Source: Corynebacterium mucifaciens
GTDB lineage: Bacteria; Actinomycetota; Actinomycetes; Mycobacteriales; Mycobacteriaceae
Direction: 5' to 3'
DNA length: 64,000 bases
NCBI RefSeq assembly: GCF_012396315.1
Contig: NZ_JAAXPF010000001.1
Location: 248,001-312,000, forward strand
Position numbers and translations under genes: made by a program. Of this stretch, positions 35,599 to 44,588 are shown one piece after another; the first letter of the stretch is position 1, and each line of letters begins with the position of its first letter. Below the pieces are notes generated by a model that did not search any database, was not told the origin of the DNA, and was given only the letters and a program-made list of their open reading frames with translations.

Positions 35599-37011
35599 CT
35601 ACTTCAGCGCGTACTCGTCCTGGGACTGCTCGATAACTTTGGGGCGGCCGGTGGCGAAGTACAGCACGGTCATGATCACCGTGAAGGCCACACCGATGCC
35701 GAGCGCGAGGCGGAAGTCCGGCAGCCAGGCCATGATGCCGAAGGTGCAGAGGATAAACGCGATGGCGAAGTACTGCCCGTACGGCCAGAAGGGCACAGCG
35801 AACTTCAGGGCAGCCCGCTCCTCTGGCGTCATCTGTTTGCGCATGGCTACCTGCGCCAGGAGGATCATCAGCCAGACAAACACGGTGGCGAAGGTGGCCA
35901 GCGCGGCAATGGTCTCGAAGACGTCGGGGTAGCGGGCGTTCAGGACTACACCGATGACCAGGACTGCCAACAGGGTGGCGATGGTCATGACCGGGACGTC
36001 GCGGTAGGTCTTCGCCATGCGCCGCGGGGCCAAGTTCTCCTTGGCCAGGCCGGTGAGGACGCGGCCGGTGCCGAACAGGTCGGCGTTGATGGCAGACAGG
36101 GCGGCGGTGATGACCACGAAGTTGAGCAGCCCAGCCGCCCAGTTCACGCCGAGGGTGTTAAAGATCTGGACGAAGGGGGATTCCTCGCCGGTGATGGTGC
36201 GCCACGGGTTGAGGATCAAGATGATCGAAATCGCCAGCACGTAGAACAGCAGGATGCGCGCCGGGACGGTGTTGACGGCCTTCGGGATGGAGCGCTCCGG
36301 ATCGTCTGCCTCCGACCCCGCGACGCCAATGATCTCGGTGCCGCCGAAGGCGAACAGAACGAGGATGAAGGACGCGATCATGCCCTGGACGCCGTTGGGG
36401 AAGAAGCCGCCGTCGTTCCAGAGGTTACTAATCTGCGACACCTCCGGCTGCTGCCCAAGGTTGAACACAAGGATTGCGGCGCCGCCGATGATCATCGCCA
36501 CAACGGCGGTGACTTTAATGATGGTGAACGCGAACTCGAGCTCGCCGAACCAACGCACGGTGGCAAGGTTGGCGGCGCCGATGATGAGCAAGGTGACGGC
36601 GATCCACACCCACGCCGCTGTGTCCGGGAACCAAAACTTCATGTAGATGCCAATGGCGGTCAGGTCCGCCAGGCAGACAATCATCATCTCGAAGGCGAAC
36701 ATCCAACCGGTAATGTAGCCGCCCCAGCCGCCCAAGTACTTGCGGCAATACACGGCGAAAGAGCCGCGCACCGGGTTGCGCACACTCATCTCGCCCAGCG
36801 CGCGGAGCATGAAGTACACCACCGCGCCGCCCAGCAGGTAGACCAGCAGCACCGACGGGCCGGCGGCCTGGATCGCGCCGGCGGAGCCGTAGAACAGGCC
36901 GGTGCCGATCGCCGAGCCGAGGGCGATGAAGTGGATGTGACGAGCGTTTAAGCCGGCGCGTTTCGGTTTGGGCTGCGATGAGGTTTCTGAGGGTGCAGTC
37001 ATAACAGACAT
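35599..37011 (-). CDS. Amino-acid permease (APC superfamily)
   Basis: A 470-residue, 12-helix permease of the amino-acid transporter family (AroP/ProY/GabP group), an H+-coupled importer in the cytoplasmic membrane. Seen: helix 1 motif HIHFIALGSAIGTGLFYGSA, RALGEMSVRNPVRGSF, and in helices 6-7 FAFGGTEIIGVAGSEADDPERSIPKA, the family consensus. The precise substrate (aromatic, proline or GABA-like) is not determined. Start ATG at 37011; an ATG at 37002 is possible. It is transcribed alone, behind a long leader with competing hairpins, and is followed by a hairpin terminator. Confidence 0.88.
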   Translation of the reverse strand: MSVMTAPSETSSQPKPKRAGLNARHIHFIALGSAIGTGLFYGSAGAIQAAGPSVLLVYLLGGAVVYFMLRALGEMSVRNPVRGSFAVYCRKYLGGWGGYITGWMFAFEMMIVCLADLTAIGIYMKFWFPDTAAWVWIAVTLLIIGAANLATVRWFGELEFAFTIIKVTAVVAMIIGGAAILVFNLGQQPEVSQISNLWNDGGFFPNGVQGMIASFILVLFAFGGTEIIGVAGSEADDPERSIPKAVNTVPARILLFYVLAISIILILNPWRTITGEESPFVQIFNTLGVNWAAGLLNFVVITAALSAINADLFGTGRVLTGLAKENLAPRRMAKTYRDVPVMTIATLLAVLVIGVVLNARYPDVFETIAALATFATVFVWLMILLAQVAMRKQMTPEERAALKFAVPFWPYGQYFAIAFILCTFGIMAWLPDFRLALGIGVAFTVIMTVLYFATGRPKVIEQSQDEYALK

Positions 37012-37409
37012 TTACTGTGCTCTTTCGGGAAGCAATGCGCGAATCGGCGCGCGGAGTGGGCTGGGGTCGCGCCCTTCGAGGGGCGGTGTCTTCCCGGTTC
37101 GTCGCCGCACGTGCTGGCCGTGTGCCGCCTCGCGGACGAGCCCGGGGGCGCGGCGCGAACGACATGAGCCTGATAGTGCCTGCGCTAACGCGAAACCCCC
37201 TGCGCAGTGAGCAGCGGAGGCTGTTAGCGCAGGGGGCTGGAGTCGGCCGACACCGCGCTACAGATGATGATGCAGGCGGGCCGGCTGGGTAGTCAGCATC
37301 GCAAAACACTCGGCCGGTGCGGCCGAGGCGGTAATAGCGGTGCTGTTGATCACGCCGATGAATATACATGGTGTTTTCGGCGCCGTGGGGGAAATAGCGA
37401 AATCGCCGG
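37012..37409. other. 398-base gene-free region with competing hairpins
   Basis: No convincing gene. On the minus strand this is the permease leader. The segment 37223-37236 can pair in two mutually exclusive ways: GTTAGCGCAG (37223-37232) with CTGCGCTAAC (37180-37189), or GCGCAGGGGG (37227-37236) with CCCCCTGCGC (37196-37205). Each stem is a perfect 10 bp. Read on the minus strand, the second stem is followed by TTT, so it could act as an attenuator. The remaining DNA shows only a short CGGCCG hairpin near 37311-37325. Confidence 0.5.
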
Positions 37410-37997
37410 TTAGAAACGGTCGGACGAGAACTGCCCGGCCTGGTCCACCTCAAACCAGTGGCCTTCGCGCTCGACGCGCGCCGTGCCGTTTGCAAACTGG
37501 GTAAACGTGTACTCCGCGATGGTCACCTGCTCACCGGGGTGGAGTTTCACAGCTGGTGGGATGCCCTCGCCGCCGCCGACGTCGTGGGTGGCGGCGAACC
37601 CGATTGCCGGGTCCCATAGGAAGACATCCGTGCTGCCGCCAATGCCGTGGTCGATATCCAAGGGCGGCACGTTGCCGGTGAGCTCCACGTTGCAGTCGAA
37701 GTACGCGTCCTGCGCCGCCTCCTTGTCGAAGTACGTGCACATGGTGTTCGGGGAGACCTGCACGGCGTAGGCAGGGTGGGCAGCGTCCGGGAAGATGCGG
37801 AACTCCTCAGCGTCGCGCACGAGCGGGCCGGTCGGTGTGGGTGTGCCGGTTGCCGTGGCGCTCTCGGTGACCGCAGCCTCCTCTGCGACGGGCGCCGTGA
37901 CCGTGGACGTCACCTCGATCACGTCGTCCGAATCGCAGGCGGCCATCGTCGTTGCGGCCAGCAGGGTGGCGGCCAGAGCGGCATGGGGCTTCCTCAT
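37410..37997 (-). CDS. Putative secreted lipoprotein
   Basis: A 195-residue protein starting MRKPHAALAATLLAATTMAACDSDD: a signal peptide with lipobox MAAC (Cys at about residue 23). A Thr/Ala/Pro-rich linker follows, then a compact domain with two Cys (TMCTYFD and YFDCNVEL) that may form a disulphide. The end EREGHWFEVDQ suggests a small beta domain. The longer open frame upstream is rejected in favour of the signal peptide. It lies 47 bases downstream of the citrate-type carrier on the same strand. Function unknown; probably surface-exposed. Confidence 0.72.
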   Translation of the reverse strand: MRKPHAALAATLLAATTMAACDSDDVIEVTSTVTAPVAEEAAVTESATATGTPTPTGPLVRDAEEFRIFPDAAHPAYAVQVSPNTMCTYFDKEAAQDAYFDCNVELTGNVPPLDIDHGIGGSTDVFLWDPAIGFAATHDVGGGEGIPPAVKLHPGEQVTIAEYTFTQFANGTARVEREGHWFEVDQAGQFSSDRF

Positions 37998-38044
37998 GGA
38001 GCTGACTGTATCCGGAAACGGGGTGTTCCGAAGGTGAATCGTCG

Positions 38045-39391
38045 TTAAGCAAAGATGCCGAACGCCCACGCGCCCAGCACCAAGGCAATGGAGAAAGCCC
38101 AGCACACCGGGAACGCCAGGCGGATGTACTTGCCCATCTCGCCGCGGGCGAGGCCGAGCGCCAGCCACAGCGCGGGGGAGAACGGGCTGACAAAGGTGCC
38201 AATCACGTTGCCCACGATCATGGCGGACGCGGCGCCCATACCCGAAACCCCGAACGCCTCCGCGGTCTGCTGCACGATCGGCAGCACGGAGAAGTAGTAG
38301 GCGTCCGTGGAGGTGGCCAGGTCCAGCGGCACGCCGAGCAGGCCGACGATGATGTGGATGTACGGGCCGACGGCCTCCGGCAGGACCGCAATGAGAGACA
38401 GCGCGATCTGCTCCAGCATGCCGGTGCCGTCCAGAATGCCCAGGAACATCGCCGCCGCGAGGATGACACCGGCCATGGACAGCGCGGTGGGGGCGTGGCG
38501 GCGCAGCACGTCGCTCTGATCTTCAAGGGACGCGAAATTGATCACCAGCAGCAGCGCGGTGCCCACCAAGAATGTGGGGGCGGGGGAGGCGAGCCCGGAG
38601 ACGAGCACGCCGATCAACGCGACGGTGATGAGCGCGTTCACCCACGACACCCAGGCGCCCGTGCGCTGGGTGAACTTCAGCTTCGACCGCTCTTCCTGTT
38701 GGGTGCGGGCGAAGTCCTCGGCGATGGCGTCGACGTTCACCGCGCCCGCAGCCTGTCCGGCGCCGGAGCGACGGCTTTCCACCAGCCCGAAAATGGCCGC
38801 GACGATGAACACCAGCACAATCGCGACGCCCTGCACAGGCAGCAGATGCGTCCAGATCTCGTTGGGGGAGGGGCCAATGACGGAGCTGGCGCGGCCAACC
38901 GGCCCGCCCCACGGCAGCATGTTCATCACCGAGGCCGACAGCGCAACGATGGTGAGCAGTACGTAGCGCGAAATGTTCATTGCCTCGTAGAGCGGCAGTA
39001 GGGCGGGGATGGTCAGCAGGAATGTTGTGGACCCGGAGCCGTCCAGGTGCGCCACGATCGCGATCGCGGCGGTGCCCAGCGTGACCAACAGCGGGGTACC
39101 GCGGGTGGCTCTAATCAGTGCCGTGATCACCGGCTCAAAGAGCCCCACGTCTGAGAGGATGCCGAAGTAGATGATGGCGAAGATGAACATCACCACCACG
39201 TTCATGACCCTGTCCAGGCCGTCGAGGTAGTAGTCCGAAATCTCCGCAACCCCGGCGCCGGTGAGCACCGCGCCGACGATCGGGATGAGCGTCATGGCGA
39301 CGATCGGGTGAGTTTTACCTTTCAACAGCAGCCCGACGGTGACCACGATGATGGCCAAGCCGAGCAGCGTCAGCGCGAGTGGGGAAGTCAT
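38045..39391 (-). CDS. CitMHS-family citrate/H+ symporter
   Basis: A 448-residue membrane protein with about 12 helices, of the citrate-Mg/Ca:H+ symporter family (CitM/CitH). Seen: KTHPIVAMTLIPIVGAVLTG, the family loop AHLDGSGSTTFLLTIPALLPLY, MNMLPWGGPVGRASSVIG and the C-terminal VPLDLATSTDAYYFSVLPI. C. glutamicum has two such carriers for metal-citrate. The substrate here (citrate or another tricarboxylate with Ca or Mg) is inferred from family. It may be cotranscribed with the lipoprotein downstream; divergent from the deaD-type gene. Confidence 0.85.
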   Translation of the reverse strand: MTSPLALTLLGLAIIVVTVGLLLKGKTHPIVAMTLIPIVGAVLTGAGVAEISDYYLDGLDRVMNVVVMFIFAIIYFGILSDVGLFEPVITALIRATRGTPLLVTLGTAAIAIVAHLDGSGSTTFLLTIPALLPLYEAMNISRYVLLTIVALSASVMNMLPWGGPVGRASSVIGPSPNEIWTHLLPVQGVAIVLVFIVAAIFGLVESRRSGAGQAAGAVNVDAIAEDFARTQQEERSKLKFTQRTGAWVSWVNALITVALIGVLVSGLASPAPTFLVGTALLLVINFASLEDQSDVLRRHAPTALSMAGVILAAAMFLGILDGTGMLEQIALSLIAVLPEAVGPYIHIIVGLLGVPLDLATSTDAYYFSVLPIVQQTAEAFGVSGMGAASAMIVGNVIGTFVSPFSPALWLALGLARGEMGKYIRLAFPVCWAFSIALVLGAWAFGIFA

Positions 39392-39490
39392 GAAAGAAGA
39401 CTAGGGGATCGCTGTGAGAGGCCACCTCGGGCCCGGGCAGCTGGGCGAAAATAGCAGAACACGGGGGTTGTGCCGTAGGGTTGGCAGGCG

Positions 39491-41581
39491 ATGAGCAATT
39501 CCGAAAACGCCACCGGCGGCGAGAATGAGCCGGATATGAATGTGTCGGAAAATCAGGAAAACCCGCAGGATGTCGCGGCCGAGATCGTTGAGGCCGTCGC
39601 AGAGGACACCAGGGATGCGGGAGTTTCTGACCAGACCGGCGCCACGGATGCCGTGGCCATTGAAGAGAACAGCGATGTGCTGAAGCTTAGCGACGAGCCT
39701 TCGGCCGAACGCGCCGCCGACAACGCCCCCGAAGCCGCTGCCGAGCAGGAAGAGCCGGCTGAGAAGGCGGAACCCGAGAACGGCTTTGAGAAGTTGGGCC
39801 TGCCTGATGCCGTGGTCGAGGCCGTCAAGCGCGTGGGCTTCGAGCAACCCTCGCCGATTCAGGCGCAGACCATCCCGCTGCTGATGCAGGGCCGCGACGT
39901 GGTCGGCCTCGCCCAGACCGGTACCGGCAAGACCGCGGCGTTCGCGCTGCCGGTGCTGTCCCAGATTGACCCGGACAAGCGCTACCCACAGGCGCTCGTA
40001 CTGGCACCGACGCGCGAGCTGGCGCTACAGGTGTCGGATTCGTTCCAGTCCTTCGCCGACCACTTGGGCGGCGTGCACATCCTGCCCATCTACGGTGGCC
40101 AGGCCTATGGCATCCAGCTTTCCGGCCTGCGCCGGGGTGCCCAGGTCATCGTGGGCACGCCGGGTCGTGTGATCGACCACTTGGAGAAGGGCTCGCTGGA
40201 CATCTCCAACCTGGAGTTCCTCGTCCTCGACGAGGCCGACGAGATGCTCAACATGGGCTTCCAGGAGGACGTGGAGCGCATCCTCGAGGACACGCCGGAG
40301 ACGAAGCAGGTGGCGTTGTTCTCCGCGACGATGCCGAACGCGATTCGCCGCATCTCCCGCGACTACCTGAACAACCCGGAAGAGGTCACCGTTAAGTCGG
40401 AGACCCGCACCAACACCAACATCACGCAGCGCTACCTGTTCACGGCGCACCGCAACAAGCTCGACGCCATCACCCGCATCCTCGAGGTGACGGAGTTTGA
40501 AGCGATGATCGTCTTCGTCCGTACGAAGAACGAGACGGAAGAGATCGCCGAAAAGCTGCGCGCACGCGGGTTCTCCGCAGCCGCCATCAACGGCGACATC
40601 GCCCAGCAGCAGCGCGAGCGCACGGTGGACCAGCTGCGCGACGGCCGCCTGGACATCCTGGTCGCCACCGACGTCGCGGCCCGCGGCCTGGATGTCGAGC
40701 GCATCTCGCACGTGCTCAACTACGACATCCCGAACGACACGGAGTCGTACGTCCACCGCATCGGCCGCACCGGTCGCGCAGGCCGTACCGGCGAGGCGAT
40801 CCTGTTTGTCACCCCGCGCGAGCGCCGCATGCTGCGCTCCATCGAGCGCGTGACCAACGCGACGATCGAGGAGATGGACCTACCCACCGTCGACGAGGTC
40901 AACGAGTCGCGTAAGGCCAAGTTCATGGATTCCATCACCGAATCCCTTGAGGCCACGGACATCCAGGTGTTCAAGACCATGGTCCGCGAGTACTCCGCGG
41001 CCAACAACGTGCCTATGGACGACATCGCCGCCGCCCTGGCCACCCAGGCGCTGGCCGGCGACGAGTTCCTGATGAAGGAGCCGCCGCGCGACAAGCGCGA
41101 CCGCCGCGACCGTTTCGACCGGGATGACCGCCGCGACCGTGGTGGACGCGGCCGGGACCGCTTCGACCGCGACGACCGGGGTGACCGCCGTGGCGGGCGC
41201 CGCTTCGACGACAGCGGGAACTTCGACACCTACCGTCTGGACGTGGGTAAGCGCCAGCACGTCCGCCCGGGTGCCATTGTCGGAGCACTGGCCAACGAGG
41301 GCGGGTTGAACTCCAAGGACTTCGGCCGCATCACCATCGGCGGCGACTTTACGCTGGTCGAGCTGCCGAAGAACCTGGACCAGTCTGTGCTGGACCGCTT
41401 GGAGGATACGCGCATCTCCGGCCAGATGATCAACATCCAGCGCGACCACGGCGCACCGTCTCGCGACCGCGGCGGCCGGGGCGGCTACCGCGGCGGGCGC
41501 GACGATGATCGCGGTGGCCGTGGCCGTGGCCGCGGCGGTTACCGCGGTGGCCGTGGGCGCGACCGCTACGACCGCGGTTAA
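39491..41581 (+). CDS. deaD: DEAD-box RNA helicase, DeaD/CsdA type
   Basis: A 696-residue RNA helicase for ribosome assembly and mRNA turnover, expected to matter in the cold. An acidic N-terminal extension of about 90 residues is followed by Q motif FEQPSPIQAQTIP, motif I AQTGTGKT, PTRELALQ, VLDEADEML, LFSATMP, and HRIGRTGRAGRTG. After it comes an RGG-like basic tail interrupted by a DbpA-type RNA-binding domain (TYRLDVGKRQHVRPGAIVGAL to MINIQRDHG) and another Gly/Arg tail. The architecture with a DbpA domain favours DeaD over RhlE. A hairpin terminator follows the stop. Confidence 0.9.
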   Translation: MSNSENATGGENEPDMNVSENQENPQDVAAEIVEAVAEDTRDAGVSDQTGATDAVAIEENSDVLKLSDEPSAERAADNAPEAAAEQEEPAEKAEPENGFEKLGLPDAVVEAVKRVGFEQPSPIQAQTIPLLMQGRDVVGLAQTGTGKTAAFALPVLSQIDPDKRYPQALVLAPTRELALQVSDSFQSFADHLGGVHILPIYGGQAYGIQLSGLRRGAQVIVGTPGRVIDHLEKGSLDISNLEFLVLDEADEMLNMGFQEDVERILEDTPETKQVALFSATMPNAIRRISRDYLNNPEEVTVKSETRTNTNITQRYLFTAHRNKLDAITRILEVTEFEAMIVFVRTKNETEEIAEKLRARGFSAAAINGDIAQQQRERTVDQLRDGRLDILVATDVAARGLDVERISHVLNYDIPNDTESYVHRIGRTGRAGRTGEAILFVTPRERRMLRSIERVTNATIEEMDLPTVDEVNESRKAKFMDSITESLEATDIQVFKTMVREYSAANNVPMDDIAAALATQALAGDEFLMKEPPRDKRDRRDRFDRDDRRDRGGRGRDRFDRDDRGDRRGGRRFDDSGNFDTYRLDVGKRQHVRPGAIVGALANEGGLNSKDFGRITIGGDFTLVELPKNLDQSVLDRLEDTRISGQMINIQRDHGAPSRDRGGRGGYRGGRDDDRGGRGRGRGGYRGGRGRDRYDRG

Positions 41582-41595
41582 ACCCGACACCTGAT

Positions 41596-41620
41596 AACAG
41601 CCGGCCTCGTGCCGGCTGTT
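41596..41620 (+). terminator. Hairpin terminator of the RNA helicase gene
   Basis: AACAGCCGGC (41596-41605) pairs with GCCGGCTGTT (41611-41620) with a 5-base loop. The tail GTGCTGTTTG is modestly T-rich. Confidence 0.75.
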
Positions 41621-41675
41621 GTGCTGTTTGTGGGGGACCTGTGGTCGTCGATAGGCATGGAGGCCCAACCGCACT

Positions 41676-41738
41676 TCCAGCTAGTAAGGCCCAGCTATTC
41701 GGCTAAAAACCGCGAATAGCTGGGCCTTAGTAGCTGGA
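41676..41738. repeat. Long inverted repeat, 26-bp arms
   Basis: The arm 41676-41701 is the reverse complement of 41713-41738 with a single mismatch (G41684 opposite G41730). The spacer is 11 bases, GCTAAAAACCG. The arms read TCCAGCTA..AAGGCCCAGCT onward. This is much longer than an ordinary terminator and has no T-run. It could be a mobile-repeat unit (MITE-like), a processed RNA hairpin, or a terminator for the minus-strand gene ending at 41771. Confidence 0.7.
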
Positions 41739-41770
41739 TTTGGCGCCGGGAAACCGGGCCGCCGAACCAA

Positions 41771-42253
41771 TTACGCCGGGGACGGCAGGAACATCAGGAT
41801 CAGGGTGAGCATCCACAGCAGGTTGAAGATGCCGGCGCCGGCGGTGGCCTTCGCCTTGGACTTCTCGAAGTTCTCGGTGACGTCCGACGGGTCGGCTTCC
41901 GCGGGCGAGAGGGCGCCGAGGGAGCCCATCATCTTGCGCTGCTGCGGGATCACCATGGCCAGCAGGATTGCCCACGCGATCACGGAGAGCACGATCGCGG
42001 TGTGGAACCAGTAGTTGGACTTGTAGGTGTCCCAGTCAAACGCCAGCACCACGGCACCGAGTAGCGGCACCAGCAGCGAAAGCATGCCGTAGGTGGTGGT
42101 GATGCGGTGCAGGACGGACGCGCGACCGGTGGCCTCCTCGCCGCCAGCGCGGGACTCGGCGGCCTGGCGTGGGAACATCGAGGTGGACACGACAACCGGG
42201 CCGAGCAGCAGGATGGCCGCAGCCACGTGCAGGAAAATAAAGAATGTAGTCAT
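41771..42253 (-). CDS. DUF2269-like integral membrane protein
   Basis: A 160-residue protein with four predicted membrane helices: residues about 4-22, 53-71, 82-101 and 138-156. It starts TTFFIFLHVAAAILLLGPVVVSTSMFPRQA, the pattern of the DUF2269/predicted integral membrane family (His in helix 1, Pro-rich turn). No enzymatic motif. Transcribed alone, next to a large inverted repeat at its 3' end. Function unknown. Confidence 0.72.
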   Translation of the reverse strand: MTTFFIFLHVAAAILLLGPVVVSTSMFPRQAAESRAGGEEATGRASVLHRITTTYGMLSLLVPLLGAVVLAFDWDTYKSNYWFHTAIVLSVIAWAILLAMVIPQQRKMMGSLGALSPAEADPSDVTENFEKSKAKATAGAGIFNLLWMLTLILMFLPSPA

Positions 42254-42286
42254 ATGCCCACATCTTACGGCACGGTGGGAAAATGC

Positions 42287-42886
42287 TCACAGCTCCCGGC
42301 GCGCGACGAGCCCCGCAACCCCGGAACATGCCCGGCGCACTGCTCGCAGATCCGCTTTCGGTAACGGGAGGGCGTACTGCTTGGCCACGTCCACCATTCG
42401 GCGCCCGTACGCGCAGCGCGAGCGCCACGCATCCGGCATCCACTCGGACGGCAGTTTGTCGCCTTTGGCCTGGTTGGCCTCCGCGGAGACGGCAATCAGG
42501 TTGGCTGGGTCGTTGTAGAACCGCGTACGTGTGGCGGCGTCCCAGCGGTGGGCGCCGAGATCCCAAGCGGCGGAGACAGGCAGGATGTGGTCGATCTCCA
42601 CGTCGTGGGGGAGCAGCGGGTCACCGGTATACGGGTCCGGCACGGCCGCCGCTTCCCACTGAGGCCACGGCCGGGTGCAGTCCGTGCCATACGCGGCGGC
42701 CATGACGCGGGTGCGGGTGTCGCAGCGGTCGGGACCGCTGGCCCAGCCGGGGCCGAACTCGGCTCTGTCGTAGCCGAGGATGGTGGTGCGGTGGGGCACA
42801 GTAGGGATGTCGAGAGGCGAAAGGCGTCCGGGGAAGGGCAGGACCAGCAGCGTGAGTACGGAGAGAATGGCGAGGTATGCGCGCAC
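42287..42886 (-). CDS. Secreted DUF1524/HNH nuclease
   Basis: A 199-residue protein with an N-terminal signal-like helix (MRAYLAILSVLTLLVLPFP) and a DUF1524-type HNH nuclease domain. Seen: VEIDHILPVSAAWDLGA near residues 97-113 with the catalytic Asp-His, and FYNDPANLIAVSAEANQAKGDK with the metal-binding Asn. Four Cys (CDTR, DCTR, SRCAYG, RACSG) could form disulphides outside the cell. Secreted actinobacterial nucleases of this group degrade external DNA. The start is GTG at 42886. It lies 6 bases downstream of putP and is probably cotranscribed with it. Confidence 0.82.
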   Translation of the reverse strand: MRAYLAILSVLTLLVLPFPGRLSPLDIPTVPHRTTILGYDRAEFGPGWASGPDRCDTRTRVMAAAYGTDCTRPWPQWEAAAVPDPYTGDPLLPHDVEIDHILPVSAAWDLGAHRWDAATRTRFYNDPANLIAVSAEANQAKGDKLPSEWMPDAWRSRCAYGRRMVDVAKQYALPLPKADLRAVRRACSGVAGLVARREL

Positions 42887-42892
42887 ACCCCT

Positions 42893-44461
42893 TTAGACCG
42901 CGCTGCGGCCCCTGCGGTTCCGTAGCGCGTCAGCAAAGGTGGATTCTGGGTGGGCGAGCGCGTAATCGGTGGCAGCGGATGCGGTGTCGAACTCCTCCGC
43001 CACGCCCGGTTTGGGGCGGGTGGCAAGCGAGACCGCCACCATCGCCGCCGTAGCGAGGATGACCCCGGGGACGATCTCGTAGATCGTGCTCGACAGCGCA
43101 TCCACAGAGCCCCAGACGAAAACGGTGACAGCGCCGACGACCATGCCCGCGATGGCACCCGGCGCGGTGAGGCGCTTCCAGTACAGCGAGGCGATGATGA
43201 CAGGGCCGAACGCGGCGCCGAAGCCCGCCCACGCGAAGCCGACGAGGCCCAAGATGGTGTCGGACGGATTGAGGGCCAGCGCCATGCCTACTAGTGCGAC
43301 GCCGATGACCATGGCCCGCGACAGTACGAGCAGTGTGGTGGTGCTGGGGTGCTTGTTGGCAATTCGGTAGAGGTCCTCGATCAACGCCGAAGAGGTGATG
43401 AGCAGCTGCGACGACATCGTGGACATGATCGCGGCAAGCACAGCGGTGAGTACAAGGCCGGCGATCAAGGGGTGGAACAGGATGCGTGCAAGGTCCAAGA
43501 AGACCGTTTCAAACCCGCTTTGATCTGTCACTGACGCCGACGTTTGCCCGAAGTAGACAGTGCCCACGAGCGCGGTGAAGATGGCGCCGAGGTAGCAGAT
43601 GGCCACCCAAATCGTGCCGGTGCGGCGGGCGGATTTCGCCTCAGACGGGGAGCGCAGCGCCATGAATCGGGTGACGATGTGCGGCTGGCCGAAGTAGCCC
43701 AGGCCCCAGGCGAGGTTGCCCACGATGGTGGCGATCGATACACCAGCGACCATGTTGAAGTACGTGGGGTTGCCGTCCTCCCACGGCCCGTAGGGGTTGG
43801 AGGTGGCCCAGGAGAAGATGTCGGCGGGGTTGTCCAGCGCGAGTAGCGCCATGAGCGGCACGGCCAACAGCGCAAGAAACATCAGCGCGCCTTGCACCAC
43901 GTCGGTGTAACTCACGGCGAGGAAGCCGCCGATGAATGTGTAGAGGACGGTGATGGAGCCGACGAGCAGCACGCCGTGGAGGTATTCGCCGCCGAAGGTG
44001 GACTCGTAGTACCGGCCGCCGGAGACCATGCCGGAGGAGACGTAGAAGGTGAAGAAGAAGATGATGATGAGGGCGGCGGTCACGCGCAACACGCGCGAGG
44101 TGTCGTGCGTGCGGTTTTCAAAGAAGCTGGGCAGGGTGATGGAGTTTTTCGCCACCTCGGTGTAGGTGCGCAGGCGAGGAGCGATCCACTTCCAGTTCGC
44201 CCAGGTGCCGATGAAGAGGCCGATGACGATCCACAGCTCGCTCATGCCGGCCACGAATAGCGCGCCGGGAAGGCCCATGAGCAGCCAGCCTGACATGTCG
44301 GACGCGCCGGCGGACAGGCCCGCGACGAGGGGGTGTAAACCGCGGTCGCCCAGCACGTAGTCGTCGTACTTGGTGGTCTTGCGCCACGAATAGATGCCGA
44401 TGGCAACCATGACGCCGAAGTACAGGACTACGGCCAGCACCAGCCAGAAATTGTCGGACAT
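42893..44461 (-). CDS. putP: Sodium/proline symporter
   Basis: A 522-residue, 13-helix sodium:solute symporter (SSS family) taking up proline. Seen: YVLGDRGLHPLVAGLSAGASDMSGWLLMGLPGALFVAG (helices 1-2 with the Na site), ENRTHDTSRVLR, GGFLAVSYTDVVQGALMF and GYFGQPHIVTRFMALRS in the PutP order, then MSTMSSQLLITSSALIEDLY (helix 8). In C. glutamicum PutP supports use of proline as nutrient. It is divergent from the SNF2 helicase gene; a DUF1524 nuclease gene follows directly. Confidence 0.93.
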   Translation of the reverse strand: MSDNFWLVLAVVLYFGVMVAIGIYSWRKTTKYDDYVLGDRGLHPLVAGLSAGASDMSGWLLMGLPGALFVAGMSELWIVIGLFIGTWANWKWIAPRLRTYTEVAKNSITLPSFFENRTHDTSRVLRVTAALIIIFFFTFYVSSGMVSGGRYYESTFGGEYLHGVLLVGSITVLYTFIGGFLAVSYTDVVQGALMFLALLAVPLMALLALDNPADIFSWATSNPYGPWEDGNPTYFNMVAGVSIATIVGNLAWGLGYFGQPHIVTRFMALRSPSEAKSARRTGTIWVAICYLGAIFTALVGTVYFGQTSASVTDQSGFETVFLDLARILFHPLIAGLVLTAVLAAIMSTMSSQLLITSSALIEDLYRIANKHPSTTTLLVLSRAMVIGVALVGMALALNPSDTILGLVGFAWAGFGAAFGPVIIASLYWKRLTAPGAIAGMVVGAVTVFVWGSVDALSSTIYEIVPGVILATAAMVAVSLATRPKPGVAEEFDTASAATDYALAHPESTFADALRNRRGRSAV

Positions 44462-44575
44462 GCTTCCTCACATTCTTGTTCGCTGCGGCAGACTTTAATC
44501 TATGGCCCGACACCGTCCGGCTCGTTGTGCAAAACAGGCGCAAACACGACCCGGTGGCGGTGTCGGCGCGGGTGG

Positions 44576-44581
44576 TATAAG
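44576..44581 (+). promoter_or_regulatory. -10 hexamer TATAAG before the SNF2 helicase gene
   Basis: TATAAG ends 7 bases before the ATG at 44589, consistent with leaderless initiation. It also supports that ATG as the true start rather than an upstream one. Confidence 0.5.
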
Positions 44582-44588
44582 GGTGGGT

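Noticed and set aside
37998..38168. Upstream extension of the lipoprotein gene 37410-37997
   Set aside because: It would bury the signal peptide inside the protein and overlap the citrate-type carrier gene; the ATG at 37997 gives a proper lipoprotein signal.
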